This document shows positions 1 through 12,707 of a stretch of 64,000 nt of DNA, piece after piece; position 1 is the stretch's first letter, and each line of letters opens with the position of its first letter. The DNA comes from Siphonodentalium dalli (lineage: Eukaryota > Mollusca > Scaphopoda > Gadilida > Siphonodentaliidae), in assembly GCA_032622095.1 (NCBI GenBank), contig CP136063.1:114782723-114846722 (forward strand), read 5' to 3'. The position numbers and the translations under genes were made by a program. The notes beneath the pieces were generated by a model that was not told the origin of the DNA, made no database searches, and was given only the letters and a program-made list of their open reading frames with translations.

Positions 1-339
1 AAAATAAGTGGACAGAAAGACGGACAAACAGGCCATTAACATAATAAGTCCCATTTTTTTTAAACGGATGTATAAAATGGCAAAGGATTACCAGGGGATG
101 AGAGGAAGGGTTGGTGGGTATTGGCATATGGGTATGGTGGAATGGGTACTGTATTTAATGTAGGTATTTCTTTTTCATGTGTAATAAGCTAATTTACCAA
201 CAAGAATGTGTTTATATTGTTGACGAAATGTAAACAGACATCATATTTTCTTTCGAGTTTCTGTCATTCCATTGATTCCAATTTAATCAAAAGTCCACAT
301 AATGCCCAAAACCTCAATTATATTATATATGTCATACAC

Positions 340-645
340 GGGCCTCGGTGGCTCAGTCAGTTAGGGGTACAACTCCAAGCCGTCTCGCCCTCCAGCGCTG
401 GTGATGAGGGTTCAAATCAAGAGGTTTCCATCATGGAATTTGTAACTCAAAATCGCTATCTGGTGGAGTTGCCAGTTACTCGCCGATGGCCGGTAGTTTG
501 CCACATATGCTCTACAAGTTTATCATCCATTGAAATTACTGAGGGGTTTATAGCCGTAAGTGTACAGATTTCCTCCACCACTAAAACTGGTGATATGACT
601 TTAGTTTCTGAAAGTGACATAAACCACAATCAAGCAATCGATTAA
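340..645 (+). mobile_element. tRNA-derived SINE with MetaSINE-like body
   Basis: Pol III promoter boxes are visible: box A TGGCTCAGTCAG near 349-360 and box B GGTTCAAATCA near 409-419. A body follows containing TTTCCTCCACCACTAAAACT near 570, and the 3' end has the form GTGACATAAACCACAATCAA with AATC-type repeats. This arrangement is that of molluscan MetaSINEs. The tRNA head is not a functional tRNA gene: the cloverleaf is poor and the unit continues for about 230 bp. Confidence 0.75.
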
Positions 646-828
646 TCTCTCTTTTTGAAAAATCGACATCCATGTATCAAATCTCCATATACCCCTGATA
701 TTGCAACAGATAACTTATAAAATACCCAGCTTCAACAAATCTGAATCCCAGTGACACAAGGACCCTACATGTCCTTGTCTGAATCCCAGTGACACAAGGA
801 CCTACATTTCCTTGTAAATGGCATGCTC

Positions 829-1209
829 TTAACCCTTTACCCAACAAACCGGCCAAATAAAGCTTCAACAGCCTAAAATATATTCGGTCTGTCTCAATAG
901 AACCATACAAATATGGATATCATTGGAACCGGCTCCTTGACCACATTGTGATAGTTACAGTTATGCCCTGTGCCAATGCATTCTCTTATATATGCGAGTC
1001 GACCATAGGTTGCCTCGCATATATAAGAGAATGCATTGGCCTAAAAAAAATCTTTTTTTTACCATTTTTTCTTACATTCTTTAACAATTTTATAATTTTT
1101 AATGTGTTAAGCCAATGCATTCTCTTATATATGCGAGGCCACCTATGGTCGACTCGCATATATAAGAGAATGCATTGGCACAGGGCCCTTCTGTTGGGTA
1201 AAGGGTTAA
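829..1209. mobile_element. TTAA-flanked hairpin MITE (family TTAACCCTTTACCCAACA)
   Basis: The ends are TTAACCCTTTACCCAACA at 829 and its complement ending TTGGGTAAAGGGTTAA at 1209. Inside are two nearly identical 75-bp palindromes built on GCCAATGCATTCTCTTATAT, at about 968-1041 and 1111-1181, arranged as a larger inverted repeat. TTAA boundaries and CCCT-type ends fit piggyBac-like non-autonomous elements (inference). A relative with the same ends lies at 47525-47780 and shares an AACCATACAAATATGGAT core. Confidence 0.75.
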
Positions 1210-1276
1210 AGTCAATATACATGTAATTTAATATAATTGACATCATACTTCTAATTTTAGTGACATAAAGTTGTAC

Positions 1277-1333
1277 CTGAGATTCAGTTAGATTTTCCAA
1301 TGCTTGCAACACCCTTGCATCAGACCTTGGATT
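1277..1333 (-). CDS. midn: midnolin-like exon 3: post-UBL helix
   Basis: Nineteen codons, in phase 0 at both ends, read NPRSDARVLQALENLTESQ. The acceptor is a T-rich tract ending TTTTTTGTAG and the donor is CAG followed by GTACAA. The residues VLQALENLTESQ match the short conserved helix that follows the ubiquitin-like domain in midnolin (V-x-QALE-x-LTE-x-Q). In vertebrate midnolin the next conserved block contains a DFLSG segment and a GDHMM motif. I looked for it on the minus strand between 1 and 1276 and did not find it, so the next exon is outside the window. A TTAA-flanked hairpin element begins only 67 bp downstream of this exon. Confidence 0.82.
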
Positions 1334-1501
1334 CTACAAAAAAGAATATAGTGAACAATTTAGTTTGTATCGAATGTTCCTTGGGTAATCAACCCAACGT
1401 ATTGACTGAAAATGTCATTATAACTACTCCATAAAATGACTGACCACTTTATAAAGAGGCTGATCTGCTATGAATATCATGGACGCGTCAACAGGGTTAA
1501 C

Positions 1502-2880
1502 TTAACCCTTTCATGATGGGAACTACGCTGGTGCAGCATTAAAGATCATGTGCCAGTGCAGTCTCTTATATATACAAGTCCCCCGTAGAGAGCCTCGCAT
1601 TATATAACGAGAGGCCGATCACGATCGGCAGATGTTAACCCATCCCTTGGCGATAGTAAATTACTCTGATCGAAATTATAAATGAGAGTTTTGATGTTGA
1701 ATTATAGAGTATACTGTTAGGTACTATTATAGACAATGCACATAACACAAATTACTGGAATTTATGTGTCACTCACATTTATATAAGAGAATGCACTGGA
1801 ACAGGATCTGTAATGCTGAACCACCACAGCCTTGGGTTAAATGTGAAAAGGTGACCGGGACATGCAATACTTGATCAAGATATTCCAATATAATGATAAT
1901 GTTTCAAATTCTACCCACAACAGCAATCAAGATAAACACCTCACTGCTGACCGATTAATATCTGTTATACAGCAGAGCTGTCAATAAATCACAGGCTTAT
2001 GTTAAATAGGGCAAGGAATTCAAACTAAATTTATTTTTTAAAGAGTGAATATTTTTTTTTTCGAAAAAGAGCCATAAATCAGTTAAAAATTGTCTGATCA
2101 AACACATATTCGAATTGATACTGCTGGTAATCAATTAGTTGTTGACTGCTATGGTTATCTCTTCAATTCTTAGTTGAAAAAGGGCCATAACTCTGGTATA
2201 AAATTTTGGATCTAACCCATATTCAATCTTGATTTGTATTTTGAGTTGAGAAACTCGCATACCAAATTTGGTTCTTATCAGTTGAAAAATGGTTGATTTA
2301 TCAAAATATGCAGAAATTCTATGTCAAAGGGCCATAACTCCATTAAAAAATATCAGATCAAACTCATATTCGAACTCGATCTGTATTTTGGTCCGAGAAA
2401 CTTGCATACCAAATTTTATTCTGATCAGATAAAAAAATTTTGAGTTACAATTGTAGCATGCATGAATTCTAAGTCGAAAAAGGGCCATAACTCCGTAAAA
2501 AAAACTCGGATCGAACCCATATTCGAACTCGATCTGTATTTGGTGCTGAGAAATTCATATACAAAATTTGGTTCCGATCAGATAGAAAATATTTCAGTTA
2601 TCGCACCATGCGTAAAGTGTCTACAGACAGACAGACAGACAGACGGACGGGCTAACGACGAGTGGTCAAACCGGACAACGACACTATGTTTACCATACTA
2701 TGGTATGGGTAAACATAAAAATGTACTGGCTTACAAGGTCACAAATGGTAAATAATGTTAGGTCAATGTATTCTCTTATATATGCGAGGCTCCCTATAGG
2801 AGACTTATATATAAAAGAGAATGCATTGGCACAGGGTTATTTCGCAAAATTTCAGGAAGCTCCTGTCATGGAAGGGTTAA
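1502..2880. mobile_element. TTAA-flanked hairpin MITE (TTAACCCTTTCATGA family), enlarged by an internal insertion
   Basis: The left end TTAACCCTTTCATGATGG at 1502 and the right end TCATGGAAGGGTTAA at 2880 match a compact 255-bp copy at 6939-7195. Sequence shared with that copy occupies about 1502-1620 and 2713-2880. The 1.1 kb between holds other repeats, chiefly the core-repeat array at 2066-2660. The shared parts include GTGCAGCATTAAAGATCATG and ACTGGC...ACAAG, so the break lies inside the older element. Confidence 0.65.
2066..2660. repeat. core-repeat array with ACAG/ACGG microsatellite (pearl/HINE-like)
   Basis: Four diverged units of about 115-155 bp each begin with a form of GGGCCATAACTC (near 2069, 2183, 2329 and 2483). 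They carry GATCAAAC, CATATTCGAACTTGATCTGT-type and CATACCAAATTTGG blocks. The last unit runs into ACAGACAGACAGACAGACGG at about 2625-2650. A core array followed by a tetranucleotide microsatellite is the plan of the molluscan pearl family and related Helentron-associated elements; assignment is by architecture only. Confidence 0.6.
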
Positions 2881-3165
2881 CCGAATACAGTACTCGCTGT
2901 TGTGCAGTTACTTGAAGTTGAAACCAATTATTTCATCTGTTGTGAAATTCAGCAAAGAAGTTGAGCAAACCAGGCAAAACAAATGTGCGTTGCAGATATT
3001 CTTCCTCAGCATAAATTATTTTGATGAATTTCATCTCCAATCTTGTATAGTGCAAATGTTTTCGGCAATAGTAATTGAATGTTACCGGTATGTTATTATA
3101 AAGCCAGGGCACTACCTGCATGCTAATTCTGCTGAACTATCAGTTTGAAACAAGTGCACAATAAT

Positions 3166-3307
3166 TAAGAAATGAATGTAGTTGGTGTATGCGTGTTAAT
3201 AGTGTTATTGGGGGATATGGCGCTGTGGTTCTCACTAAATGTGCCCCTAATGACCACAGCAGGGTATCCCCCCCAATTATACACACACGCACTACATTCA
3301 TTTCTTA
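3166..3307. mobile_element. fold-back MITE, TA-flanked
   Basis: A 142-bp palindrome with ends TAAGAAATGAATGTAGT and ACTACATTCATTTCTTA. Its arms pair through a GGGGGATA...GGTATCCCCCC segment around a short loop. The flanking dinucleotides allow a TA target duplication. It lies in midnolin intron 2. Confidence 0.6.
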
Positions 3308-3831
3308 TATTTATAGAGCTTTTTGAATATTTATTCCCATAAAAAACACTGAGTGTAAAAAGTACAAAAATCTGCTGAGAATTTGAGACTAGCCCACGCA
3401 GCACATTATTAAAGTCCAATAGCACATTAAGCCCAAGACTCCAAGCACTTAGCAACAATAACGTGATTGATATAAATAACTTGCTTCAGATGTAATTTGG
3501 CTGAACTTTGACATGAAAAGCATGTCCAATTATTCTGCTGACTGCTTATAGTGATTAGGTCATATTAGGTCAACAATTTGTGATGTAGTGTTCATGTTAC
3601 GGTCTGCGTGTTATTGGGGTATGAAATGACTGACTTAATTGGCAGTTGACCAATCACTGAACAGGATTTTAATAGTGTAACACAGACGGGCTATGTAAAT
3701 ATATACCTTTAAAAGTACTATTAATTGCACAATACATGTATATACGGTACTTTAACTGTATAGATTTACTGTAAAACATATCTACATGTGCACATACATA
3801 TCACTTTTCCACACTACATATGTATACATAC

Positions 3832-3919
3832 CACTGTTCCACTCTCCATGTTTGGAATAAGCGTGATACTACTGCCTGATGTTACTCCATTCTCGGCTAA
3901 TGATCCACTATTCAGAGGT
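3832..3919 (-). CDS. midn: midnolin-like exon 2: end of the ubiquitin-like domain
   Basis: This 88-bp exon is too short to show as a long reading frame. On the minus strand it is preceded by a pyrimidine-rich acceptor (GTTTGTTTGTTATTGCAG) and followed by the donor GTATGT. Its first base completes the split Arg codon of exon 1 and then 29 codons follow. They read PLNSGSLAENGV, then TSGSSITLIPNMESGTV. This fits the midnolin stretch that follows the KD of the lysine-rich loop: L-x-SG-x-L-x-x-x-GV-x-x-GS-x-(I/L)TL-(I/V)P-x-x-E-x-G. The Gly-Val and ITLIP residues are the last turn and last strand of the ubiquitin-like fold. The exon ends on a complete codon (GTG), matching the phase-0 start of exon 3. 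Confidence 0.85.
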
Positions 3920-4186
3920 CTGCAATAACAAACAAACTTCTGTCAGACCTTATTTTCCCCTTTCAGCTCTTTCCGCATTCCTTTCCGAGTCTTACAACTG
4001 CCATAGGTAAAACATGAAACAACCCAGCATTCCAGCAAAACAACAGTTACTGCAGAATACTGATAAAATGAATTGATTTTTATAATAGTGAGTCTATGAA
4101 AATCACAACAGTACAACAATAGGTAACTTTGGCACAGACCAAATAAAATGAAAACGAATGAGCAAATGTATCAAAACAATTAAACT

Positions 4187-4329
4187 ACAATAATGCCCTA
4201 AATAATCGACTCCTTAACCACAGTGAGAGCTTTCCGATGAATGGCAACAAGCCATATTTCCAACTAAATCCTGAAAAGTTACCCATAATTCTGCTGTGGT
4301 TAAGGAGTCAATTATTTAGGGCATTACTG
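4187..4329. mobile_element. mariner-like hairpin MITE, copy 1
   Basis: First of twelve copies of one family in the window. Full members start CAGTAATGCCCTAAATAATC after a TA, read through AGCAGAATTATGGGTAAC and TTTCAGGATTTAGTCGG to CATTCATCGGAAAGCTCTC, then return as the complement to end CATTACTG before TA. TA flanks and CAGT ends fit Tc1/mariner-type non-autonomous elements. This copy lacks most of the left arm. Confidence 0.75.
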
Positions 4330-5929
4330 TACTTTGGAGTTGGTCTATTATTCCTCTGGAGGGATGTTCAGGTAATATCAGCATTCATCAGATGACAGAC
4401 AGATATTAAGATAATACAAATGGAGAAGAATTCATATTTATTGGTGGGAATTAATGGTTTGTTGAACATACTATCTGAACATTTCCTACGGGAAATACTC
4501 ACCCAATGGGTATTTAGTAAAGAAAGGTTAATATTGGTAAGGCATGTCCTTTTTGGTACATTTCCACATACATGTAATATATCCAGTGTTTCCGCTATCT
4601 AGAGTTAAAATGATGGGTCTGTATAACTTAGGATATGACGAGCCGACCAGTCATATGCAAATTTTTTAATTTCATGCCCTCCCCCACAACCCCCACCTCT
4701 GTTTCCTTGCAAACGAGAAGATTCAAAGAAGTTTCTATGGACATATATATACATATATTCACCAGCTGTATTCACTGGAATTTAAGATCAAAGTAAAAAA
4801 AAAAAATAGAAATCATTTAGCGACAAACCAGTATTAATTAATTTATATTCTGAAAATGTATGAACAGTGCATTATGAGAACTTTCTTGTTATGCGATGTC
4901 TGAATCCACAAAAACACGCACATTAGACAAAGTTGGATTTAATAGCCAATATCACAGTGGCTATTCCATTCAGACTGGGGGAGAAGGTTGGATCTTTACT
5001 CATTGACACTAACAATTGATGTCCGTGTTTTTGGTGACCTTTGTCCTTTGACAATTGGTATGAGCATGCAGCGCAACTGAACACTTGAGATGTTTGCAGG
5101 GTGTTGTCAGAGTTTGATTGGTCGATGAGTACTTTGATATCTTGCTACAGTTTAGCTGTACATGCTATGAGCAGTGGCTATTAAAGTTGAATCTTTATCA
5201 TGTTGTATCATGTCATAGATATGCCTCAGACTGCTGTTAGCCAAATAGATAGCACACTTTTTCCTCATAAGCTTTGAAGTATAACCACTGGACACCCACA
5301 GATAGCCAATGTTATTGTAATTATTTTATTTTAGATGTTATTACAGGTACTAATGATAATGAATTTTAAACCAGCTATTACCATTTAATTAGGAAACCAC
5401 CCAAAAGATACAGCAGCACCTTCTACTTTGATTTTGATGAAATCAATAGTCCAAGTTTACTGATTCCGATGCCCTTTGAGTCAGATTCTGTTTAATGTGC
5501 ATTGTGGTTTGCTTGGATGTTTCGCTAACAGACAAATTGTTGGAAACACAGACAGTCCACTCCTTTGATCTGAAGCATTTAGTGGTACTTGTGACTTGTG
5601 ATCGGAAATCCAAGTAAAATGGATGGTACCCATCCAAGTCAACTGATTACATTGATTCACACCCACCTTTATTTTACTGTTTTGGATCATAAAGCAGAAA
5701 CCATGCATAGCTGCATCAGCATGTGCTTGGGAATCATGCCTAAGGCACCAAACTAGTGTATGAATGCTGTCATGAAGAGCTCTAAATGTGTGAACATTAA
5801 TCTATTATTGAACCCCCAACACAATAAATCCTGTAATGTATCCCACACATATTACCTCCAGCACACCAACTACACATAAAACTAGACCAGTGGCCTGGAG
5901 ATTGGGGAAAATAGTGCCATAGACAACTA

Positions 5930-6109
5930 CAGTAATGCCCTAAATAATCGACTCCTTAACGACAGCAGAATTATGGTTAACTTTCCAGGATCTAGTCAGA
6001 AATATGGCTTGTTGCCATTCATCGGAAAGCTCACTATTTCCGACTAAATCCTGAAAAGTTACCCATAATTATGCTGCGGTTAAGGAGTCGATTATTTAGG
6101 GCACTACTG
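5930..6109. mobile_element. mariner-like hairpin MITE, copy 2
   Basis: Both TA-flanked ends are present (CAGTAATG...CACTACTG). The arms pair over most of their length and the central part is slightly shortened. Confidence 0.8.
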
Positions 6110-6600
6110 TACAAAACTGTCTCCAAGCCCATCAAAGACGTGGAATAATCATTCAAAGTTCATAGCAGGCATGGCTAGCTCTCCCAAGTGGTTCTATTGG
6201 CACTCTGCGAACATGTTTAATGTCAGAATATCATGACAGATACATGTATATATGGTTATTGCCAGGGAATTTGTTTGGAAGATGATGGGTCTGCATCAGG
6301 CAAGGAACTTATCTCACTAGGCCAGTGGTCTCTCCTGGGAAGGGAACCTAGACAATGGTAGAGCTTGCTGATACTAGTATGGCTGTTCAATTATTTTTTC
6401 ATCTTGATTGAAGGAGCCAGATCATATGCCATATATATATTACTATTATGTGGGTGGATAACATGGATCAATTTATTATAGGCTATCAATTTAAAACACA
6501 GATGTTTCCACACAGATAAATTTTTGTATAAACAGGCATGTTGTTAGCAAACAACTAAACTATGATTCCTGTTAATTGCATGCTCTTTGCCCATAACATA

Positions 6601-6704
6601 CAGTAATGCCCTAAATAATCGACTCCTTAACCACAGCAGAATTATGGGTAACTTTTCAGGATTTAGTCGGAAATATGGATTGTTGCCATTCATCAGAAAG
6701 CTCT
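6601..6704. mobile_element. mariner-like hairpin MITE, copy 3 (single left arm)
   Basis: Only the left arm, from CAGTAATGCC to GAAAGCTCT, is present; sequence then becomes unrelated. It is a solo arm, by truncation or hairpin deletion. Confidence 0.7.
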
Positions 6705-6938
6705 TTGTCCATTAAATTTTTCCCCTCAAATCTATTTAGTGGAAAGCTGCTGATTTCATCATGAGGGATTGAAATAGCATTGAACATAATTCTGGACTTG
6801 ATGAAAATTAATAACTGCCCTAATATTTACAATCTTAATTGATTATTGCCAAGACACTAAAGGTGTTAAACAAGGTACATGTACATGTACACTGGTCCCT
6901 TTTATTATAGTGCTCAACACTAAACCAATGTTCAAAGT

Positions 6939-7195
6939 TTAACCCTTTCATGACAGAACAGCGCTGGTGCAGCATTAAAGATCATGTGCCAGAGCATTCT
7001 CTTATATATGCGAGTATCCCATACAGAGCGTCACATATATAAGAGAACGCACTGGCTAACAAGATCAAAGTAAATATTGTTACGCCAATTATGTTATAAA
7101 CGGAAGCTCCGTATGGGAGACTCCCATATAAAGAGAATGCATTGGCACAGGGTTTTTCACAAAATTTCAGGAAGCTCCAGTCATGGAAGGATTAC
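6939..7195. mobile_element. compact TTAA MITE of the TTAACCCTTTCATGA family
   Basis: Left end TTAACCCTTTCATGACAG; right end CAGTCATGGAAGGATTA, which has drifted from GGGTTAA. Inside are two inverted CTCTTATATATGCGAG-type hairpins. It is the uninterrupted counterpart of the element at 1502-2880. Confidence 0.65.
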
Positions 7196-8329
7196 GTATA
7201 CTATCTCCAATGTCCTCCGATTATAAAATGTTTATAGCACAGACACATTAATAAAACATATATATGCTTATATATATAATAAAAGGAAGTATTTTTTTTT
7301 TCAGAACAAAACTATATTACAATATAACAAGTTGCCTTAAAGGTGTGAACAATAACATAAATTTATATAAAATTTGGGATAGTTTTACTAAGATCCACCC
7401 AACCTAACACGCACATGATTTCCTTGTTCAAAGCTCAATAGATCTGACCTACAAAGAGGATATAAAGTTACCTGGGGGCGGACCGCTATTATGACAGTGG
7501 CTGCTTTATCCTTCAAGTGTAAACAACAAAATTACATAAAAGCTTCTTGTGAATGGGAGAGTAGAATATCACAGTAACACACTGATACACTAACCTAATG
7601 GCACTCTTTTCTATCATCGCTCTGTATTTTATGCCTGACTGGTTATGTTGGGCATATATAGCACAAAGTCAATGTCTTATAAGTGAACAGTGGGTGGGCT
7701 TATGACCTGTGGTTTGTACAAAGTGCAAAGTCATATTTTCCGAACAGTAGAAAAGAAATACAATTTAATAATTACAGCTATATTTTTCTCTCTCATTTTC
7801 CACAAATCTGATTGGACAACATCTTGGTTACATGTTGCTTGTATTTCTGTATAAAGATGTATGTGGCCGAGTCACCGAAGCAGGGAAGGGTCAACATTCT
7901 GCAAGACGACTGTCCCCGGGGCGAATTTACCGTGTGTCTTTGGTTACAGATCATTTATCAGTCAATTCAGAGTGTTTACAGATCATTTATCAGTCAATTG
8001 TGTTTGTTGCAAAGTAAAAAGTAATTGTTTTGTCGCATTTTTTAATACATATGTACTTGTAATAAAAGATGCCTAAAAATAATTTCCCTCCCAAATGATG
8101 CTGAAATAACAGGTGTGCGGTAATACTTGTTTCATAGCCAACTGCTAATTGGCAAATTTCACTTTCAAGGCACAGTTTCAATTTCGATATCAGTATGCCA
8201 ATGAATCAGGCGCATCAATGTCAAATTCATCTAGTATCTAATTTGTATTCCCCAATTTGGAAAGTGACTTTAATGACACAATTTTTCACTTTTCCTCTGA
8301 GACACTTTCATTTTGTTTACGTTCAAGTA
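7196..8329. other. intron sequence, nothing recognised except a short duplication
   Basis: I see no coding signal here. A 23-bp direct repeat, TTACAGATCATTTATCAGTC plus three bases, occurs at about 7945 and 7977 inside otherwise plain sequence. Confidence 0.4.
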
Positions 8330-8508
8330 CAGTAATGCCCTTAGTAATTGACTCTTTAACCACAGCAGAATTATGGGTAACTTTTCAGGATTTAGTTGGA
8401 AATGAGAGCTTTCCGATGAATGGCAACAAGCCATATTTCCGACTAAATCCTGAAAAGTTACCCATAATTCTGCTGTGGTTAAGGGGTCGATTACTTAGAC
8501 CATTACTG
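8330..8508. mobile_element. mariner-like hairpin MITE, copy 4
   Basis: A near-complete palindrome with TA flanks. The internal GAAATATGGC segment of the left arm is missing, so the loop is asymmetric. An apparent reading frame across it is an accident of the hairpin. Confidence 0.8.
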
Positions 8509-9085
8509 TACATCTTAATTTGAGTGGCCTTGAACTTCTGTTATCACAGTTTCTTCGTTGGTATAAATAATAGTCTAATAAAATTTTGTCTAATTGTTGG
8601 AACTAATATTGTGAATTTTTACAACCACGAGAATTGCGATAATTCTTTCTAATGTTGAAATTAATGTCCCGGGGCATAATTATAAGAAATCAACATCTTT
8701 TATGTAGAATTTATAGGCATATAAAATTGTAAGTGGCCGTTATAATTTTCACTTCGCAAAATATATAAATACAGTATGTTGTTCAGCCACCCATAGTTGC
8801 AAGAGGGGGATAACTCCACACACAAAAATAATTAAGCATGGCTTTACCAGTATGTTGCGGGTGGGCTTACTGTTGTGTGGTTTTTTAATTAAAGTGCAAC
8901 GTCATATCTGGCACACTTTATGTGGGTAGATCCAGTCACCTAGACAATTCATCCCACCTACCGTTATGTAGGTAGAAACACTGTAAACATATGTATGGGT
9001 GGCAATGAATTTTCCAGGTGACGGTTGGTTGATCAAGCATTTCTTTATTTTCACAGTCCTCATAGCCATTATCATTATCATTATA

Positions 9086-9297
9086 CAGTATTGCCCTAAT
9101 TAATCAACTCCATAACCACAGCAGAATTATGGGTAACTTTTCAGGATTTAGTCGGAAATATGGCTTGTTGCCATTCATCGGAAAGCTCTCCCGAGAGCTT
9201 TTCGATGAATGGCAACAAGCCATATTTCCGACTAAATCCTGAAAAGTTACCCATAATTCTGCTGTGGTTATGGAGTCGATTAATTAGGGCATTACTG
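9086..9297. mobile_element. mariner-like hairpin MITE, copy 5 (best full-length copy)
   Basis: 212 bp with two arms of about 105 bp that pair almost without mismatch around CTCTCCCGAGAG. It is flanked by TA on both sides and is the best copy to define the family consensus. Confidence 0.85.
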
Positions 9298-9792
9298 TAC
9301 CTGTAGATACTGGTAGGCTCCTCTAAGTTCTAAACTTATCTTATTCGATAAGATATACTCAAGAAACCATCTGAGATGGATGGATACACTGATGCACACA
9401 TCCAGGTACACTGAGAAACACTCGTACTTTCAAATGTCACAAAAAAATATTTCAGAGGAGTTTCTATGGTAACAAACAGGAAGGACCTTATGGGGTGGTT
9501 CTCACCAGGGGTGGGTGGGGGATAACATAGCAAGTTTGGAGAAGGGGGGGGGCAGGAATCAGCCTCGATGGCGACATGGGAGACATCCTCTCCCTATTAA
9601 AAATGTGCCACTTCTCACTATTTTTGTCTTCTCCCTCATATACCAATATGCATATGTCAAACAGCATATTTAAAGTATATTTTACTTCTCCCTGATAACA
9701 GGCCACTTCTCCCTAATAACCAAGCAATTCTGTTGATAAAAATTGAAAGATAAATTGGTTATCACCACCCTGTAGGTTCCCGAGATTGATAT

Positions 9793-9962
9793 TTAACCCT
9801 TTCAGTGCCAATTAAGTCTCATTTTTGTATCAACCCATATTTCCTTGATCATTTTTCAAATTTATTGATTATAATAATGAATATATTATAATCAATAAAT
9901 TTGAAAATGATCAAGGAAATATGGGTTGATACAAAAATCGGACTTGGCACTGAAAGGGTTAG
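9793..9962. mobile_element. TTAA hairpin MITE, 170 bp
   Basis: Starts TTAACCCTTTCAGTGCC and ends GGCACTGAAAGGGTTAG, with the right target base changed from A to G. The two arms pair throughout (ATATTTCCTTGATCATTTTT with its complement). The end is close to that of the 719-bp element at 18031. Confidence 0.75.
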
Positions 9963-11640
9963 GTCTCGCAATCTTCTCTGGTAGCTAGACTTATACACGG
10001 ATCTCAGAAACCCACATGGTGGTGATAACCTGTACATGTACATGTATATGTTCATCCATATATATGTTTATCCTGCCTATAGCAGACCTTGGTTCATTTT
10101 GACAAACATTCTCCCTAATAATTTTATCACTCCACTTTGTACTACACAAGGCAGCCAACATTTTTTTAAATACTAAACTCTGTACACCAAAGTCTAAAAA
10201 AAAATTACAATCAACTAGGACATATCTATAGCATAATTAACCCAACGCCTGACGTCAAGCTTCAATTGCTGCAATACATGATAAATCACAGACCTCTTTC
10301 TACTACGAAATTTCACAAGATGGCCAATATATAACAAAATGATAAATGCAATCGATGCAATGTAACCTGAGAAGACATTAACCACATACCGGTATTCCTA
10401 TGTTCAAACTGTTTTGAGTGTGTTTATCAACTGGTGCCATGCAAATAACATAAACCATAGACCTGGTAGCAACCGAGAAGACATTAATCCTGGGACTCGC
10501 TTCAGTAGCAGAAAACCCCCATCTAGAATATTTTCTGGTCAATATATACGTAGAACAAAGTTAACACCAGACAGCCTATCTGTCACATCATGCCCAATTG
10601 ATTAGATCAAAATACACACAAGAACAATTTCTAGCATGAAACGAAATGAAGTTTATTCAGTTTGAAAAGAACTGGTTCCTGATAAAACAACAATGGACAA
10701 TGACACTCGGCTATAATGACTAATCAAAATTTAACAATTCCATGACTTTTCCATGATTCCAGATTCCAGACTAGCGTATGAACCATGATGCACTTAATAA
10801 AGTATTAAATGTTATTACCAAGTCACTGTTTATGAAAAGTACACTCTAGGGTCCCTATATTTAATACTCATTTGTGACTTCATAATCATTCACTCCTACA
10901 GCAAAAGCAAGCTCTAGAAATGAGTTAAAAAACGCTATGATGCATGCAAGGTGATTGGATTGTAGGCGGAAAAGAATTACCATCATTTATATTCCGTGGG
11001 GATTTGATTCTGCTAGCACCCGTCATTTCTGTGGACCTGTGCTGTATAATAAGAAATAAGTGTAGGAGTAGACAGCTGAATTCCAGCCTCCCACATACCA
11101 CTAAATTAGTTATTCAAACATTGCGTGCTTGGGGTATATACTTCTATTATTGGTGATCATATGGCCAGGCACAGGAGAATAAGACAATGAAAGCATCAAC
11201 AACATTACAGCTCAAGCCAGGGATTGATAATGCAGTTTGATCATGATCAAATTCAAGGATTTTTCCAGGACCTCACTAGAATTTTCAAAGATCTCACATG
11301 CATGGTTAGCTCTACAGTTAGCCAAATTTGCCAAATGAAAAAAAATAGTTTCATTTGGCAAATGTCTTTTCAATTCGCCAATTAAAGACATATTACTAGT
11401 ATGGACTTGTTCGGGTGCGTGAAACTGATAAATTAGTACTCAGGCGCTATGCCAACTGGGAGAACGTAGCATTCTACTAACATCGCCCAAAATCTCGAAA
11501 GAAATCGACCATACAACTCCATAGAAAACAACGTCTGAACTACGCTCAATTGTAAATATTTACATCTCGATTCGGGACGCATCAATCGGCGATAAACTAA
11601 TGCAAATGATTCAGCCATCGAAACTCATTGCATTTAATAA
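9963..11640. other. intron sequence, nothing recognised
   Basis: AT-rich sequence without repeats that I can match elsewhere in the window and without credible exon or splice-site pairs. Short open frames here have no recognisable domain. Confidence 0.4.
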
Positions 11641-12660
11641 TAAAAGGCCGCTCGGCCACAGTGTCCCCCGAACCGGTGGCTTCATTTGGAGCGGAGGCTT
11701 TGTAGAAGTATACTATATGGATAAGACACTTGTGCATTGTCTCATTACTGTCATGCATACAAATAACCAAATCTTAAAAAAACTCTTAAAGTCAAAATAT
11801 AACCTCAAATTGGCACAAAATGAAGAAAATTACAAGAAAAATTGAATTTTCTAAGTCGAAAAGCCCATAACTCTGAGCAAAATCATCGGTTCAAACTCAA
11901 ATTCGTCGAACTTGATCTGTCTTTTATGCTAGTAAACCTACATATACCAAATTTAATTTCATTCAGTACACATTTACTAAAGTTTTCATCCGGAAACCTC
12001 AAATTGGCAAAAAGTCTAAGTCAATAAAAGGCCGCTCGGCCACAGTGTCCCCCGAACCGGTGGCTTCATTTGGAGCGGAGGCTTTGTAGAAGTATACTAT
12101 ATGGATAAGACACTTGTGCATTGTCTCATTACTGACATGCATACAAATAACCTAATCTTTAAAAAACTCTGAAGTTATCATCCGGAAACCAGAAAATTAC
12201 AAGATTCTAAGTAAAATAAAAGGTCGGTAGACCTCATGTCCGCCTCTAAGTGTCGGCTTGATACGACCGTTGTTTGCGCATAAAAACCTGTCTTTAGTGC
12301 TAGTAAACCTACATACCAAATTTAATTTCATTCAGTACACATTTACTAAAGTTATCATCTGGAAACCTCAAATTGGCAAAAATTCTAAGTCAAAAAGGGA
12401 CATAACTCTGGTGAAAATTGGCGGGCGGAACCCGCATTCGAACTTGACCTGTGTTTTGCTGGGAAAAAGACACATACCAAATTTGGTTGACATCTGATTA
12501 ACTCTACTAAAGTTATCATCCGGACACCAACTTTTGGGGTTTTATATTACGGGTCGGCGGACAAAAATAGTCCATAACTCTCGCAAAAATTATCGGATTA
12601 AACCGAAATTCGAATTGAGCTGTATTTTGATATAGATATACCCCAAAAAACGGGTTTTGC
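11641..12660. repeat. core-repeat array with a 145-bp direct duplication (pearl/HINE-like)
   Basis: Several units carry TTCTAAGTC, a CCATAACTCT start, AACTTGATCTGT and ACCAAATTTAATTTCATTC blocks. A segment beginning TAAAAGGCCGCTCGGCCAC is present twice, at 11641-11785 and 12025-12170, with few differences. The array resembles those at 2066 and 25330. Confidence 0.55.
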
Positions 12661-12707
12661 ATATAAACAATCCAAAATCAAGCTCACATGACAAAATTTA
12701 CAGCATA

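Noticed and set aside
340-420. Possible functional tRNA gene
   Set aside because: Box A and box B are present but the cloverleaf stems do not pair well and the sequence continues into a SINE body and tail.
1-1276. Search for the next midnolin exon (DFLSG and GDHMM motifs) on the minus strand
   Set aside because: No codon pattern for these motifs with suitable splice signals was found; the interval holds a SINE and a TTAA MITE.
5443-5708. Minus-strand frames of 64-75 codons
   Set aside because: No recognisable domain, two overlapping frames over the same bases, and no splice context that joins to midnolin.
8257-8523. 88-codon plus-strand frame
   Set aside because: It runs through both arms of a hairpin MITE, and the same residues appear wherever that MITE is read in this frame.
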